Source of the DNA: Chitinophaga caeni
GTDB taxonomy: Bacteria; Bacteroidota; Bacteroidia; Chitinophagales; Chitinophagaceae
NCBI RefSeq assembly: GCF_002557795.1
Contig: NZ_CP023777.1
Coordinates: forward strand, 2,427,001-2,491,000
DNA: 64,000 nt
Direction: 5' to 3'
A model generated the notes under the pieces. The model ran no database searches. It worked only from the letters and a program-made list of their open reading frames with translations, and was not told the DNA's origin. Each line of letters begins with the position of its first letter. The stretch's first letter is position 1. Shown here piece by piece: positions 10,601 to 19,355 of this stretch. The position numbers were made by a program, and so were the translations under genes.

Positions 10601-11913
10601 GTATCATGGATGTTAAGAATGATCGCTTGTTGATCACCAATAACGTTCCATACGGTTCTACCCTGGTAGTGAAAGATGGTCAGAAAGTTGCGAAAGGTGA
10701 TGTGATCTGTACTTGGGATCCGTTCAACGCCGTTATCGTTTCTGAAATTCCGGGTAAAGTTCGTTTCGACAGCATCATCGAAGGTATCACCTTCCGTGAA
10801 GAAGCCGATGAACAAACCGGTCACCGTGAGAAAGTGGTTATCGAAACAAAAGATAAGAACAAGATCCCGTCTATTTACGTAGATGGTGATAAGGACGTGA
10901 AACCTTACAACTTACCTGTAGGTTCCCATATCGTGATCGACGAAGGTGAGAGCGTAAGAGCAGGACAGGTGTTGGTGAAAATCCCGCGTGTTCTTGGTAA
11001 GTTGAGAGATATCACGGGTGGTCTTCCTAGGGTAACAGAATTGTTCGAGGCTAGGAACCCATCTAACCCTGCAATCGTATCTGAAATAGATGGTGTGGTT
11101 GCCTTCGGTAATATCAAACGTGGTAACCGCGAAATCATCATCGAAAGCCGCGAAAGTCAAATCAAGAAATACTTGGTGCCATTAACCCGCCACATCCTGG
11201 TGCAAGATGGTGACTTCGTGAAAGCTGGTACAGCGCTTTCAGATGGTTCTATTACACCGGCAGATATCTTGTCAATTAAAGGTCCATTCGCCGTACAAGA
11301 ATACTTGGTGAACGAGATCCAAGAGGTTTACCGTTTACAAGGTGTGAAAATCAATGATAAACACATCGAGGTAATCGTGCGTCAAATGATGCGTAAAGTA
11401 ACCATCGAAGATCCGGGAGATACAAGGTTCTTGGAAGGAGATACCGTGGATAAATTCGAGTTCTTCGAAGAAAACGATTCCATCTTTGATAAGAAAGTGG
11501 TTACCGAAGCCGGTGAGTCCGCTACTTTGAAAGCTGGCCAGATCGTTACCTTGCGCCAAGTTCGTGAAGAGAATTCATTACTCCGTCGTTCCGATAAGAA
11601 ACTGGTGGAATTCCGAGATGCAAATGCCGCAACATCAAGTCCGTTGTTGTTGGGTATCACCAAGGCTTCCCTCGGTACGCATAGCTGGATATCCGCAGCT
11701 TCCTTCCAGGAAACAACGAAAGTATTGTCTTCTGCCGCGATCAACGGTAAAACTGATGACATGCTCGGCTTGAAAGAAAACGTAATCACGGGTCACCTCA
11801 TCCCTGCAGGTACCGGTTTACGCGAGTTCGAAAACATGATCGTTGGTTCTAAAGAAGAATACGATATCCTTTCTGCTTCGAAAGAGGTATTCCAATTCGA
11901 TGAAGAAGAATAA
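7618..11913 (+). CDS. rpoC: DNA-directed RNA polymerase subunit beta'
   Basis: The 1431-residue protein has the N-terminal zinc site ([20 protein letters not shown], about residues 65-85), the catalytic magnesium loop [12 protein letters not shown] near residue 470, and the second zinc site [11 protein letters not shown] near residue 895. The trigger-loop region follows ([20 protein letters not shown]). The C-terminal half carries the beta'-specific repeats usual in Bacteroidota. It is the last gene of the operon, 122 bases after rpoB, and is followed by a terminator. Confidence 0.98.
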   Translation: MAIKKENRPRSNFNSITISLASPDAILERSYGEVLKPETINYRTYKPERDGLFCERIFGPVKDYECYCGKYKRIRYKGIVCDRCGVEVTEKKVRRERMGHIRLVVPVVHIWYFKSLPNKIGYLLGMSSKKLETIIYYERYVVIQSGVKQEKGLNYADLLTEEEYLDILDTLPKDNQLLPDEDPNKFIAKMGAEAVEMMLARIDLDGLSYQLRNQAATETSQQRKAEALKRLSVVEAYREANTRVENRPEWMVMQYIPVVPPELRPLVPLDGGRFASSDLNDLYRRVIIRNNRLKRLIEIKAPEVILRNEKRMLQEAVDSLFDNSRKSNAVKAEGGRALKSLSDVLKGKQGRFRQNLLGKRVDYSGRSVIVVGPELKLHECGLPKDMAAELFKPFIIRKLIERGIVKTVKSAKKLVDRKEAVVWDILENVLKGHPVMLNRAPTLHRLSIQAFQPRLIEGKAIQLHPLVCSAFNADFDGDQMAVHVPLSNAAILEAQLLMLSSHNILNPQNGTPITLPSQDMVLGLYYISKGRKSTPEEPVKGEGMAFYSAEEVIIAYNERRVELHAHIRVKTYVRNAKGELEFKLIETTVGRVLFNQFVPKEAGFVNALLTKKSLREIIGDIIKATDIPKTAKFLDDIKQLGFRSAYRGGLSFNINDLIIPEVKQMMVDSASGEVDEVWDNYNMGLITNNERYNQIIDIWSRVDTKVTETLIRELASDKQGFNSVYMMLDSGARGSKQQIKQLAGLRGLMAKPRKSGSTGSEIIENPILSNFKDGLNVQDYFISTHGARKGLADTALKTADAGYLTRRLVDVAQDVVINEEDCGTLRGIAISALKDNEEVVEPLYDRILGRTSLHDVFDPVSEELYVAAGEQITEDVAKRIEESSIDTVEIRSVLTCESRRGVCVKCYGKNLATGYTTQRGDAVGIIAAQSIGEPGTQLTLRTFHVGGVAGSASVESTLTAKFDGTIQFDGLRTTTFENNDGNKVQVVIGRTGEVRIMDVKNDRLLITNNVPYGSTLVVKDGQKVAKGDVICTWDPFNAVIVSEIPGKVRFDSIIEGITFREEADEQTGHREKVVIETKDKNKIPSIYVDGDKDVKPYNLPVGSHIVIDEGESVRAGQVLVKIPRVLGKLRDITGGLPRVTELFEARNPSNPAIVSEIDGVVAFGNIKRGNREIIIESRESQIKKYLVPLTRHILVQDGDFVKAGTALSDGSITPADILSIKGPFAVQEYLVNEIQEVYRLQGVKINDKHIEVIVRQMMRKVTIEDPGDTRFLEGDTVDKFEFFEENDSIFDKKVVTEAGESATLKAGQIVTLRQVREENSLLRRSDKKLVEFRDANAATSSPLLLGITKASLGTHSWISAASFQETTKVLSSAAINGKTDDMLGLKENVITGHLIPAGTGLREFENMIVGSKEEYDILSASKEVFQFDEEE

Positions 11914-11923
11914 TGATTTAAAT

Positions 11924-11968
11924 CGTTACGGCATAGAGCCGAGGCATGCCTTGGCTCTACCGGTAACG
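11924..11968 (+). other. Long imperfect hairpin after rpoC
   Basis: CGTTAC/GTAACG and ATAGAGCCGAGGC/GCCTTGGCTCTA form a stem-loop of about 45 bases with a small bulge, 10 bases after the rpoC stop. It may protect the mRNA 3' end or assist the terminator that follows. Confidence 0.5.
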
Positions 11969-11980
11969 GAACATAAAAAT

Positions 11981-12015
11981 AAAAAGGTCGCAATCCCGTT
12001 GCGACCTTTTTATTT
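11981..12015 (+). terminator. Terminator of the rplK-rpoC operon
   Basis: The 8-bp stem GGTCGCAA/TTGCGACC has a five-base loop, is preceded by AAAAA and followed by TTTTTATT. Confidence 0.9.
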
Positions 12016-12185
12016 CCATTTATTGCTTGCAAATCCCGCTTTAACATTACCCTAACATAAATCCTTGTTATATAACTCAAAAAAATCTAAAAAACTATTG
12101 CTACTACTAAGGAAATTATACTAAAAACCTTATTTTAGCTGCCAATAATTGACAATTCAGGAGTTTAAATCTACCTATCGACATT

Positions 12186-12797
12186 ATGTATACTACAAAA
12201 CAATTTGTGAAAAACGGGTTTTTGATGGCCGTTGCTGCTGCGACATTCATGGCTTGCGGACAAAGTAATCAATCTACTTCCAATCCTAGCACCACTAAAG
12301 ATAGTGGCGCCGTGGCAATGAAAGGTTTGAACATTGCTTATGTTGATTTAGATTCCTTGGAAGCTCATTACGAATATTTCAAGGTGAAAAAAGCAGAACT
12401 TGAAAAACGCCAGATCTCGATCGATAATGAATTGAAAGCAGATGCCAGGGCTTTGCAAAATAGGTTAAATAGCTTGCAACAAAGAGCTAATACCTTGACC
12501 CAGGCAGAGGGAGAAGCGATTCAGCGTGATCTGATGCAACAACAACAAGCATTGGAAGAAAAGCGTAATAAACTTTCCCAGCAATACATGCAAGTTGAAG
12601 CTACCTTCAATGATGAATTGCGTAGAAAATTGGATGATTTCCTGGGTAAATTCAACGCTGATAAGAGATATGGATACATTTTCTCTTACCGTGATGGCGG
12701 CTCCAATATCTTGTATAAAGATCCGGCATTCGATATTACGGCTGAAGTGATCGAAGGTTTGAACGCTGAGAACGAACAAAACAAAGACAAAAAATAA
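12186..12797 (+). CDS. OmpH/Skp family periplasmic chaperone-like lipoprotein
   Basis: The 203-residue protein starts with a lipoprotein signal (lipobox FMAC, acylated Cys24). A Ser/Thr-rich linker is followed by the OmpH/Skp pattern: a strand LNIAYVDLDSL (about residues 48-58), then a long Glu/Gln/Lys-rich coiled coil (about 65-150), then the closing YGYIFSYRDGGSNILYKDPAFDIT segment that returns to the body. Skp-type chaperones hold unfolded outer-membrane proteins in the periplasm. Lipid anchoring of such a protein is common in Bacteroidota. It stands alone between two terminators. Confidence 0.85.
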   Translation: MYTTKQFVKNGFLMAVAAATFMACGQSNQSTSNPSTTKDSGAVAMKGLNIAYVDLDSLEAHYEYFKVKKAELEKRQISIDNELKADARALQNRLNSLQQRANTLTQAEGEAIQRDLMQQQQALEEKRNKLSQQYMQVEATFNDELRRKLDDFLGKFNADKRYGYIFSYRDGGSNILYKDPAFDITAEVIEGLNAENEQNKDKK

Positions 12798-12833
12798 TTT
12801 AGGGTTGCATGCCCATGAAATAATAACTATTTT

Positions 12834-12873
12834 AAATCCCGGTTCATGAAATTCATCAACCGGGATTTTTTTT
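12834..12873 (+). terminator. Terminator of the OmpH-like gene
   Basis: AAATCCCGGTT and AACCGGGATTT flank a short loop and run into a stretch of eight T residues. Confidence 0.9.
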
Positions 12874-12910
12874 ACCGCGATTAATATCAACCAACTTTAC
12901 AACATTTCGC

Positions 12911-14344
12911 ATGTCTGCTATCAACCAAAAACAGCAATTTAAACCCAGCCTAGGACTACTCGATGCCACCATGCTCGTGGCCGGTTCGATGATCGGTTCG
13001 GGTATCTTTATAGTTTCTGCGGAAATATCTTACAGCCTGGGTTCAGCGGGTTGGCTGACTGCCATGTGGGTCCTGGCCGGCCTGGTAACCATTATTGCCG
13101 CTATGAGTTACGGGGAACTTTCCGGTATGTACCCGAAAGCTGGTGGGCAGTATGTTTACCTCCGGGAAGCATATAATCCTTTTATCGCTTTCCTTTTCGG
13201 CTGGACACAATTCGGCGTAATTCAAACCGGGACGATTGCCGCAGTTGCCATGGCATTTGCAAAATATACCGATTACGTGTTCCCGGTACTCGGGGAATCA
13301 CGAGTCGTGTTGCCTTTAGGTTTTATAGATATCACCATGGGACAGATCGTTGCGATCGCATCGGTCGTGTTATTAACTTATATTAATACGAAAGGGGTGA
13401 AGCACGGAAAAATTTTACAAACCGTGTTTACATTAGCCAAATTATTGTCGCTGTTCGGTTTAATTATTTTCGGCTTCCTGCTGGGAGCGAAGGCCGAAAT
13501 CTGGAATGCTAACTGGGCCAATGCCTGGACTCCGGCACATCTAACAAAAGACAGTGCAGGGAATATCCTCAGTACAGGTTTAAGTGGCATCGCGTTGCTC
13601 GGTGCAATCGCGGTATCCATGAAAGGATCTTTATTCTCAAGCGATGCTTGGAATAATGTGACCTTCATCGCGGCAGAAATTAAAAATCCGCAAAAGAATA
13701 TTGGTCGTTCATTATTCTTGGGAACCTTTATAGTGACATCCGTTTATGTATTAACTAACCTGATGTATTTGTCGGTGTTACCGTTTAATGATATCGCATT
13801 TGCACCGAATGAAAGGGTAGGGGTTGCCGCCGCCGAAGCCATATTCGGTGCCGCAGGTTCGATTGCTATTGCCGTGATGATCATGGTATCTACATTCGGA
13901 TGTAATAACGGTTTGATCTTGTCCGGTGCAAGAATGTATTATACGATGGCTGAAGATGGCGTATTTATCCGTAAAGCTGCTATCCTGAATAAGAATGATG
14001 TACCGGCGAACGGTTTGTGGTTGCAATGTTTATGGGCATCTATATTGTGTTTAAGCGGTAGTTATAATAAGTTGCTGGCACTCGTAATTTTCGGGGTACT
14101 GTTATTCTATGTATTGACAATTATCGGGATTTTCAGGTTGAGGAAAACACAACCGGATGTTCCCCGTCCTTACAAGGCATTCGGCTACCCGGTGTTACCG
14201 GCTATTTATGTTGCAGTAGCATCCGGTTTGGCATTGTTACTGTTGTATACGGAAACTACCTACGCATTATTTGGTTTGGGAATTATCTTGATCGGTATCC
14301 CGATTTACTATCTCGCGAGATCCGCTAACAAGAAAACTGTTTAA
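12911..14344 (+). CDS. APC family amino acid permease
   Basis: The 477-residue inner-membrane protein has about 12 hydrophobic segments. It opens with the APC signature LLDATMLVAGSMIGSGIFIV (about residues 16-35), where the GSGIF unwound part of helix 1 binds the substrate's amino and carboxyl groups. Length and the C-terminal RLRKTQPDVPRPYKAFGYP motif place it with the LAT-like amino acid transporters and exchangers. Substrate cannot be read from the sequence. It is a single-gene unit with its own terminator. Confidence 0.88.
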   Translation: MSAINQKQQFKPSLGLLDATMLVAGSMIGSGIFIVSAEISYSLGSAGWLTAMWVLAGLVTIIAAMSYGELSGMYPKAGGQYVYLREAYNPFIAFLFGWTQFGVIQTGTIAAVAMAFAKYTDYVFPVLGESRVVLPLGFIDITMGQIVAIASVVLLTYINTKGVKHGKILQTVFTLAKLLSLFGLIIFGFLLGAKAEIWNANWANAWTPAHLTKDSAGNILSTGLSGIALLGAIAVSMKGSLFSSDAWNNVTFIAAEIKNPQKNIGRSLFLGTFIVTSVYVLTNLMYLSVLPFNDIAFAPNERVGVAAAEAIFGAAGSIAIAVMIMVSTFGCNNGLILSGARMYYTMAEDGVFIRKAAILNKNDVPANGLWLQCLWASILCLSGSYNKLLALVIFGVLLFYVLTIIGIFRLRKTQPDVPRPYKAFGYPVLPAIYVAVASGLALLLLYTETTYALFGLGIILIGIPIYYLARSANKKTV

Positions 14345-14383
14345 AATAAAAATTCGGTAAAACGAATCCTGTTTCAATCAAGT

Positions 14384-14416
14384 AAACGGCAGTGCATTTA
14401 TGTATTGCCGTTTTTG
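14384..14416 (+). terminator. Terminator of the APC permease gene
   Basis: AAACGGCA and TGCCGTTT form an 8-bp stem followed by TTTGTTTT. Confidence 0.8.
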
Positions 14417-14888
14417 TTTTATGTGAATAATTGTGATATAAACTGTTAGAGAAACAGCCAATTAAAATGCGTGTATAATTATTATAATAAAATTTTTTAT
14501 AATAGATTTTTTGTTCTATTTTTAGGTGAAGGAAATTTAAGACTGCGGTCTATATTGCAGTAAAGAGTATTAAATTGCAAATAACCTCAGGACAGTGAGA
14601 ATTAAAGTCAAGATCTGTATTTATTGAAAGCTAACTTTATACAAAATTTTAACCCGGTCGACTTTAAAACGATGTACCATTTTTTGTTTACCATTTAGAA
14701 TAGCTTCTATTAGATACTTTACATTTTATAAAAATATTACCAACATTGTTCTGATGGCCGTTAGCCCGGTGCTATGTTAGTAAGGCATGGAGCAAATCAA
14801 GAACCGATCTATCAAAATATTGCTAATAAAACGGGTGTTTTATTAGCTGAAGTATTGCATTCTCGAACATTCACATGATTTTATGCAC
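14417..14888. other. AT-rich gene-free interval with an 11-bp hairpin
   Basis: No credible protein-coding frame is seen in this stretch. It holds one perfect hairpin, GCTAATAAAAC-GGGT-GTTTTATTAGC at 14822-14847, about 40 bases before the terminator at 14889. A terminator with no gene in front of it suggests a small untranslated transcript, but no promoter is clear and no known RNA family is recognised. Confidence 0.4.
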
Positions 14889-14920
14889 GGCACATTGTCT
14901 CTACAATGTGCCTATTTTTA
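14889..14920 (+). terminator. Perfect 10-bp terminator hairpin upstream of the DUF4254 gene
   Basis: GGCACATTGT-CTCT-ACAATGTGCC is followed by TATTTTTA. It lies inside the extended reading frame that begins at 14875, which argues against that extension being translated. Confidence 0.8.
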
Positions 14921-15006
14921 TGCCCGGCTTCAGTGGGCCACCCGGCCATGCTAAAAATCTTGGAGGGAATTTAGCAGCGGATTTTTATTTTATCAGATTA
15001 GAAATT

Positions 15007-15014
15007 TACTTTTG
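15007..15014 (+). promoter_or_regulatory. -7 box TACTTTTG of the DUF4254-GT9 operon
   Basis: TACTTTTG fits TAnnTTTG and ends only four bases before the ATG at 15019, so the transcript would be leaderless or nearly so. The -33 region is T-rich but has no exact TTTG. Confidence 0.6.
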
Positions 15015-15018
15015 TCGC

Positions 15019-15624
15019 ATGTTTACAGAATTGTGTACCAAAGTATTTAATCAAGCTATAACGGATTTTCATTTGCATAATGACGTGCACCGCGGCATAG
15101 AAAACCCTTATAATAAAGCTGACATTGAACATCTTTTATATCTAAAAAATTGGATTGATACGGTTCAATGGCACCTGGAAGATATTATCCGTGATCCGAA
15201 TATCGACCCGGTAGCAGCGTTGAAATTGAAGCGTTGGATCGATAAATCTAACCAGGAGCGTACCGATGTGGTAGAATATATCGATAGTTATTTCCTGGAA
15301 AAATTTAAGGATGTGAACGTATTGCCATCGGCTACGATCAACACGGAGAGCCCTGCTTGGGCAATTGATCGTTTGTCTATCCTTGCCTTGAAAATTTACC
15401 ATATGCGTGAAGAGGCGACACGGCAAGATGCCAGTGAAGAGCATAGGGCCGTTTGCCAATCCAAGCTGGATATCCTGTTAACACAGCAAGTAGACCTATC
15501 CACGGCTATAGAGAGTTTATTGCAGGATATCGAGGGGGGCAGGAAGTACATGAAAGTGTACAAGCAAATGAAGATGTATAATGACCCCAGCTTGAACCCG
15601 GTACTTTACGCGAACAAGAAATGA
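15019..15624 (+). CDS. DUF4254 domain protein
   Basis: The 201-residue soluble protein is mostly helical and matches DUF4254, a Bacteroidota family without a proven activity. It begins MFTELCTKVFNQAI and contains the NPYNKADIEHLLYLKNWIDT and WHLEDIIRDPNIDP stretches. The frame is open back to 14875, but a terminator (14889-14920) and a promoter (15007-15014) lie in that extension, so the ATG at 15019 is preferred. Its stop overlaps the next start by ATGA. Coupling to a glycosyltransferase suggests a role in lipopolysaccharide or surface-glycan assembly. Confidence 0.8.
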   Translation: MFTELCTKVFNQAITDFHLHNDVHRGIENPYNKADIEHLLYLKNWIDTVQWHLEDIIRDPNIDPVAALKLKRWIDKSNQERTDVVEYIDSYFLEKFKDVNVLPSATINTESPAWAIDRLSILALKIYHMREEATRQDASEEHRAVCQSKLDILLTQQVDLSTAIESLLQDIEGGRKYMKVYKQMKMYNDPSLNPVLYANKK

Positions 15625-16658
15625 GCAAATTACGAACCATATTAGCGACCCGCTTTTCAGCGATGGGTGATGTGGCGATGTGCATTCCCGTGATACGTTC
15701 CGTATTGGCAGCAAACCCCGGTTTGCAGATCGTTTTCGTCACTAATAAAAAGTGGGGAGCGCTGTGTGAAGATGTCCCGGGCCTCGTGTTTTTCCCTGCC
15801 GATGTAAAAGGGGCGCATAAAGGCGTTCCCGGTTTGTACAAGCTATCCAGGGAAATCAGGAAAAGTTATAAGATCGATGCCTTAGCAGATCTTCACCAGG
15901 TATTGCGTTCCCAGGTTTTACGTACGTTTTTTAAGTTGGCGGGGACAAAAGTTGCCGTAATTGATAAAGGCCGTGCAGAAAAGAAAGCGTTGACCCGCCG
16001 CGAAAACAAGGAATTGAAACCTTTGCAAAGCACCGTAGATCGTTATGCAAGCGTATTTCGAGAGCTGGGTTTGCAATTTGATCTACTACCAATCGAAAGG
16101 CAGCAGAAAACATTGCAACCGGGTACCTTACAATTGACGGGGGAGAAGCGAACCGATACCTGGATAGGAATAGCGCCGTTTGCAGCGCACCGGGAAAAAA
16201 TGTATCCCCTGGATAATATGAAGGAAGTCATTCAACATTATGCAGCGCAACCAGGTGTTAAAGTATTGCTTTTTGGGGGTGGAGAGGCCGAAATTCGGGC
16301 TTTAAACGAATTGGAAGTAAAATATCCGTCAGTAGTCTCATTAGCCGGGAAAATTGGCTTAAATGAAGAATTAGACGTGATATCCAATCTCGATGTTATG
16401 TTGAGTATGGATTCGGCCAATATGCACCTGGCATCCTTATTCGCGGTGCCGGTGGTGAGCATTTGGGGTGCAACGCACCCTTACGCGGGATTCATGGGCT
16501 ATGGCCAGGAAATGATGAATGCCGTGCAGGTTGATCTTTCGTGCCGGCCTTGCTCGGTTTTCGGTAATAAAACTTGTTTCCGTGGAGATTGGGCATGTAT
16601 GGAGCAGATATTGCCCCCGATGATAACGCATAAAGTGGATAATGTGATAAAAAAATAA
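15621..16658 (+). CDS. Glycosyltransferase family 9 (heptosyltransferase-like)
   Basis: The 345-residue protein has the two-domain GT-B layout of LPS heptosyltransferases. The N-terminal ILATRFSAMGDVAMCIPVI matches the family's R-x-x-x-x-GD start. The C-terminal nucleotide-sugar domain reads WIGIAPFAAHREKMYPL (about residue 176) and later MLSMDSANMHLASLFAVP and SIWGATHPYAGF (about 260-290). Such enzymes add heptose or a related sugar to lipid A-core on the cytoplasmic face. It overlaps the DUF4254 gene by four bases. The exact sugar donor is unknown. Confidence 0.85.
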   Translation: MSKLRTILATRFSAMGDVAMCIPVIRSVLAANPGLQIVFVTNKKWGALCEDVPGLVFFPADVKGAHKGVPGLYKLSREIRKSYKIDALADLHQVLRSQVLRTFFKLAGTKVAVIDKGRAEKKALTRRENKELKPLQSTVDRYASVFRELGLQFDLLPIERQQKTLQPGTLQLTGEKRTDTWIGIAPFAAHREKMYPLDNMKEVIQHYAAQPGVKVLLFGGGEAEIRALNELEVKYPSVVSLAGKIGLNEELDVISNLDVMLSMDSANMHLASLFAVPVVSIWGATHPYAGFMGYGQEMMNAVQVDLSCRPCSVFGNKTCFRGDWACMEQILPPMITHKVDNVIKK

Positions 16659-16722
16659 ATCTTTAAAAGACTTATTTGTATCCTGTTTCGACAAAAAAAA
16701 TGATTGAAAATCAAAAAAATAT

Positions 16723-16752
16723 TTTGCAGAAATAAAAAAAGTTCTACTTTTG
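16723..16752 (+). promoter_or_regulatory. Promoter of the tRNA-Gln pair
   Basis: TTTG (16723-16726) and TACTTTTG (16745-16752) are 18 bases apart and match the Bacteroidota consensus; the first tRNA begins 20 bases later. Confidence 0.7.
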
Positions 16753-16771
16753 CCATCCCAAACGAAATGCT

Positions 16772-16842
16772 TGCCCGATAGTATAATGGTAGTACGACAG
16801 ATTTTGGTTCTGTTTGTCTTGGTTCGAATCCAGGTCGGGCAA
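16772..16842 (+). tRNA. tRNA-Gln (anticodon TTG), copy 1
   Basis: The acceptor arms TGCCCGA and TCGGGCA pair fully. The anticodon stem ACAGA/TCTGT encloses the loop TTTTGGT, giving TTG, which reads CAA. The T loop contains GGTTCGAATCC. CCA is not encoded. It is identical over its whole length to the copy at 16899. Confidence 0.95.
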
Positions 16843-16898
16843 CAATAACAAGTTTAGTTGCTAGGCTCAGTTAAGTTCTTAAATACAAGCATTTCGAT

Positions 16899-16969
16899 TG
16901 CCCGATAGTATAATGGTAGTACGACAGATTTTGGTTCTGTTTGTCTTGGTTCGAATCCAGGTCGGGCAA
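16899..16969 (+). tRNA. tRNA-Gln (anticodon TTG), copy 2
   Basis: This 71-base gene has the same sequence as copy 1, with the same acceptor pairing and TTG anticodon. It lies 56 bases downstream and is probably cotranscribed, since only one promoter and one following terminator are seen. Confidence 0.95.
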
Positions 16970-16988
16970 CATAAAAAGTTATAATATG

Positions 16989-17020
16989 AAAGGATAGGAT
17001 GTTGGTCTTATCCTTTTTTG
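16989..17020 (+). terminator. Terminator after the tRNA-Gln pair
   Basis: AAAGGATA and TATCCTTT form an 8-bp stem followed by TTTTG and more T residues. Confidence 0.8.
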
Positions 17021-17108
17021 TTTTCTTATTAATTAGTAAGTTAAATTCACTCCTAACTTCAAGCCCGGATAACCAAATTCTTGTATCGGAAAATTTGTCG
17101 TTTTGCCT

Positions 17109-17291
17109 GAATTCCCGGATCGATATTGCTGCGGGAATGTATAATTTATCGTATAGTTTTCGAATCATACCAAGGCTTAACTCTCTTTTGCCGGATAGTA
17201 TTTCCGGTTTTCGGGAACGGTAACCCAATAATTGTGAAAGCCCGGTTTCAGGCATGTTTAGCTCTCCAATCTGAACTTTATACCCAGGCAA
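17109..17291 (-). pseudogene. Remnant of a HigA-like XRE antitoxin
   Basis: About 61 codons resemble the helix-turn-helix core of HigA-type antitoxins: LNMPETGLSQLLGYRSRKPE then ILSGKRELSLGMIRKLYDKL and YIPA. The N-terminal part is missing: the frame is closed by a stop near 17304, just inside the boundary with mobile-element copy 3 at 17309. The normal C-terminal stop is also gone, and the frame runs on into unrelated sequence and the tRNA genes. No toxin gene is nearby. The fold assignment rests on motif resemblance only. Confidence 0.65.
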
Positions 17292-17308
17292 TAAATATGA
17301 TTTTTAAT

Positions 17309-17592
17309 CATTGTTATCCGGCTAATATTGCTTTAAATTTACTTGAATTCCTTACCAGGTCAAGGAAATAAGCGAAGGATGATATATTCAGCCCCACCAG
17401 GAAACCATGGAACTTCGCACCGTTGATAGGGAACGGTAGCTTGCCGATACACTTGTACAAAAGCTCGATCGCGCGATCAAATTGGCGGCCGTGATGGCCA
17501 ATTTGTGCCATTTTTGGTACTCGTTTTGGGGCAAGCAAAAAAGTACAAGAAACGAGCAGGTGGACATTGAATCGAACTTTTAAGGGATACGA
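17309..17592. mobile_element. MITE-like element, copy 3 (degenerate, right end lost)
   Basis: The left end CATTGTTATCCGGCTAATAT resembles the intact end CATTGTTGTCCGACTAAAAA. The interior follows copies 1 and 2 closely, for example GGAACTTCGCACCGTTGATA and the GGCCGTGATGGCCAATTTGT palindrome region. Similarity fades after the GAATCGAACTTTTAAGGGAT stretch; the final 35-40 bases with the right inverted repeat are missing or unrecognisable. No target duplication can be assigned. It is the oldest-looking of the three copies. Confidence 0.7.
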
Positions 17593-17731
17593 TAATTTTT
17601 CATTGAAAATCGATATTCAATTTCCAACATCGGTGATCAATCAAAAGCTATTTTCAAGCAATGTTTAATTTTTTTAATTCGGAAAACAAAGTACACCATG
17701 TAACATATTCCCTTCCCCCACCGTTCTAAGA

Positions 17732-17763
17732 TTTGGAGAATACCGCGCTAAAATGTAGGTTTG
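17732..17763 (+). promoter_or_regulatory. Promoter of the cobalamin riboswitch and BtuG-like gene
   Basis: TTTG (17732-17735) and TAGGTTTG (17756-17763) are 20 bases apart and match the Bacteroidota consensus, placing transcription start near 17769 at the edge of the riboswitch. Confidence 0.7.
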
Positions 17764-17940
17764 CGCCTGCAACCGGGTTACATCTGTCGATGTATGAAAA
17801 GGGAATCCAGTGGAAACCTGGAGCTATCCCCGTAGCTGTAAACTTGATAAAATTACTTGGCTTTCCCCTGCCACTGTACTTCATTACGGGAAGGCTGCCA
17901 AGTACAAGTAAGCCAGAAGACCTGCCCGTTTGTATTGCCA
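17764..17940 (+). promoter_or_regulatory. Cobalamin (B12) riboswitch
   Basis: Conserved core blocks appear in order: GCGCCTGCAACCGGGTT, then GAAAAGGGAATCCAGTG, GAGCTATCCCCGTAGCTGT, GCCACTG, CGGGAAGGCTGCC and the B12 box AGCCAGAAGACCTGCC at 17911-17926. These are the diagnostic segments of the cobalamin aptamer. A GCCCG/CGGGC pairing follows within 17923-17954, but there is no clear T tract, so control may be at translation. The short frame 17733-18014 that runs through it is not a gene. Confidence 0.93.
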
Positions 17941-18010
17941 TCCTTCTTTCGGGCGAAAAGATGAGCTGGATCGAAGAGTATAAACTTAAAATAGATACAA
18001 ACACACCCAC

Positions 18011-19321
18011 ATGAAGAAAAATTTAATAGGTTGGTTAGCTTTAGCTGCCATTCTTGTTGTTGCTTGTAATAAAAATAATGATGATCCTACGATCCGCCCG
18101 TTCGTTACCACGGAATTTAGCATGGATACGATAGATGTCGGCCAGTCGGTTGACCTGAAGCCTACCGTGGAAATGAAAGATGGCGCGAGTTTTCAGTGGA
18201 AGGTGGATAACGAGGAAGTTAGTAAAGATACCGCTTATACCTACACTGCTTCCAGCCGCGGTAACCATAGGGTTGTGTTTACGGCTAGCAATGCCGCCGG
18301 AAAAGATTCCGGGGTATATCAAATTTTCTCTCCTGGTGAATATGACCTCGGTTTTAGCCTGATTACCGAAGGCTGGTTTGGTCATGGTACCGGCAATGTT
18401 TTATTTTATAGTTACCTGCGCGATGAGTTGACTGACAGTGTGTTTATCAAGGAAAACCCCGGTAAAGCCCTTGGCGAAATCGGTAATACCTTGCAATATG
18501 GAACGGTTAGTTTCGATAAGATGTACCTCGTGGTAAAAGCAGGTGGACCATTGGTTAAAGTTGATCCTTACACAATGAAAGAGCTCGGTAGAATCGATAA
18601 TTTACCCGGTGATTTCGGGACTTCTTTCCTCGGTTTGGATACCGAGAGGGGATTACTTGGTACGAACGATGGTGTTTACGTGGTCAATCTCTCTACCATG
18701 ACAATCGATGGTACCAAGGTGCCTAACATTACGGGGCCTGTAGGAAACATGTTACAATACGGGGACCGTGTTTTCGCATTGACCCGCGATAGCGGTATCG
18801 TGGTTTTCCGCTCTACGAATTATAGCACTATTAAAAAATTAGGACAGGCAGATTTCGGTTTCGCTGCCGCTAAAGATGGTTTGATATACGCTGCCAAGGA
18901 CAATAAATTATGGGGGATGAACCCGAATAACTTGGCCGCGGATACGATTACTTTACCATTTACTACTACCTCGCCTTGGGGTGCATGGAGAAGTGTGCCG
19001 ATGACAACATCCAGCAAAGACAATTCCGTTTATATCGCACCCCCGGACGGATGGGCCGGCGGCGCCAAGATATATCGCTACCTGAAAGGAAATGCTTCCA
19101 GCGTTAGCGAACCTTTCTTCACGTTACCGGGAGGAGAATATTTTTACGGAGCAGCGATTGCTTACAATGCATGGAAAAATGAAATCGTGGCAACGGCAAC
19201 CAACAGTTCTTACGGAGGGAATGTGAATTACCTGTATTTCATCAACGCAACCTCCGGCGCCGTGAATAAAAAGATTACGTTTAATGGCTATCATTTCCCT
19301 GCCATGTTATTGATGTATTAG
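18011..19321 (+). CDS. BtuG-like cell-surface B12-binding lipoprotein (DUF5074-type propeller)
   Basis: The 436-residue protein has a lipoprotein signal (acylated Cys19, then an Asn/Asp-rich export tail). An Ig/PKD-like domain follows (about residues 30-105, with SFQWKVDNEEVSKDTAYTYT), then a beta-propeller with YncE-like repeats (GNTLQYGTVSFDKMYLVVKA, VDPYTMKELGRIDNLPGDFG). The fold and the B12 riboswitch 70 bases upstream match BtuG, the surface lipoprotein that captures cobalamin for BtuB. No btuB or other cobalamin gene is adjacent. The B12 role is inferred from the riboswitch and family. Confidence 0.8.
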   Translation: MKKNLIGWLALAAILVVACNKNNDDPTIRPFVTTEFSMDTIDVGQSVDLKPTVEMKDGASFQWKVDNEEVSKDTAYTYTASSRGNHRVVFTASNAAGKDSGVYQIFSPGEYDLGFSLITEGWFGHGTGNVLFYSYLRDELTDSVFIKENPGKALGEIGNTLQYGTVSFDKMYLVVKAGGPLVKVDPYTMKELGRIDNLPGDFGTSFLGLDTERGLLGTNDGVYVVNLSTMTIDGTKVPNITGPVGNMLQYGDRVFALTRDSGIVVFRSTNYSTIKKLGQADFGFAAAKDGLIYAAKDNKLWGMNPNNLAADTITLPFTTTSPWGAWRSVPMTTSSKDNSVYIAPPDGWAGGAKIYRYLKGNASSVSEPFFTLPGGEYFYGAAIAYNAWKNEIVATATNSSYGGNVNYLYFINATSGAVNKKITFNGYHFPAMLLMY

Positions 19322-19355
19322 CCTTGACTATAAATTTTCTAATAGTTTATATTAC

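Noticed and set aside
14875..15018. N-terminal extension of the DUF4254 protein by 48 codons
   Set aside because: The extension contains a perfect terminator hairpin and the promoter -7 box, and its residues do not look like part of the domain.
17733..18014. A 93-codon open frame before the BtuG-like gene
   Set aside because: It runs through the whole cobalamin riboswitch and its sequence is explained by conserved RNA elements; it also overlaps the next start.
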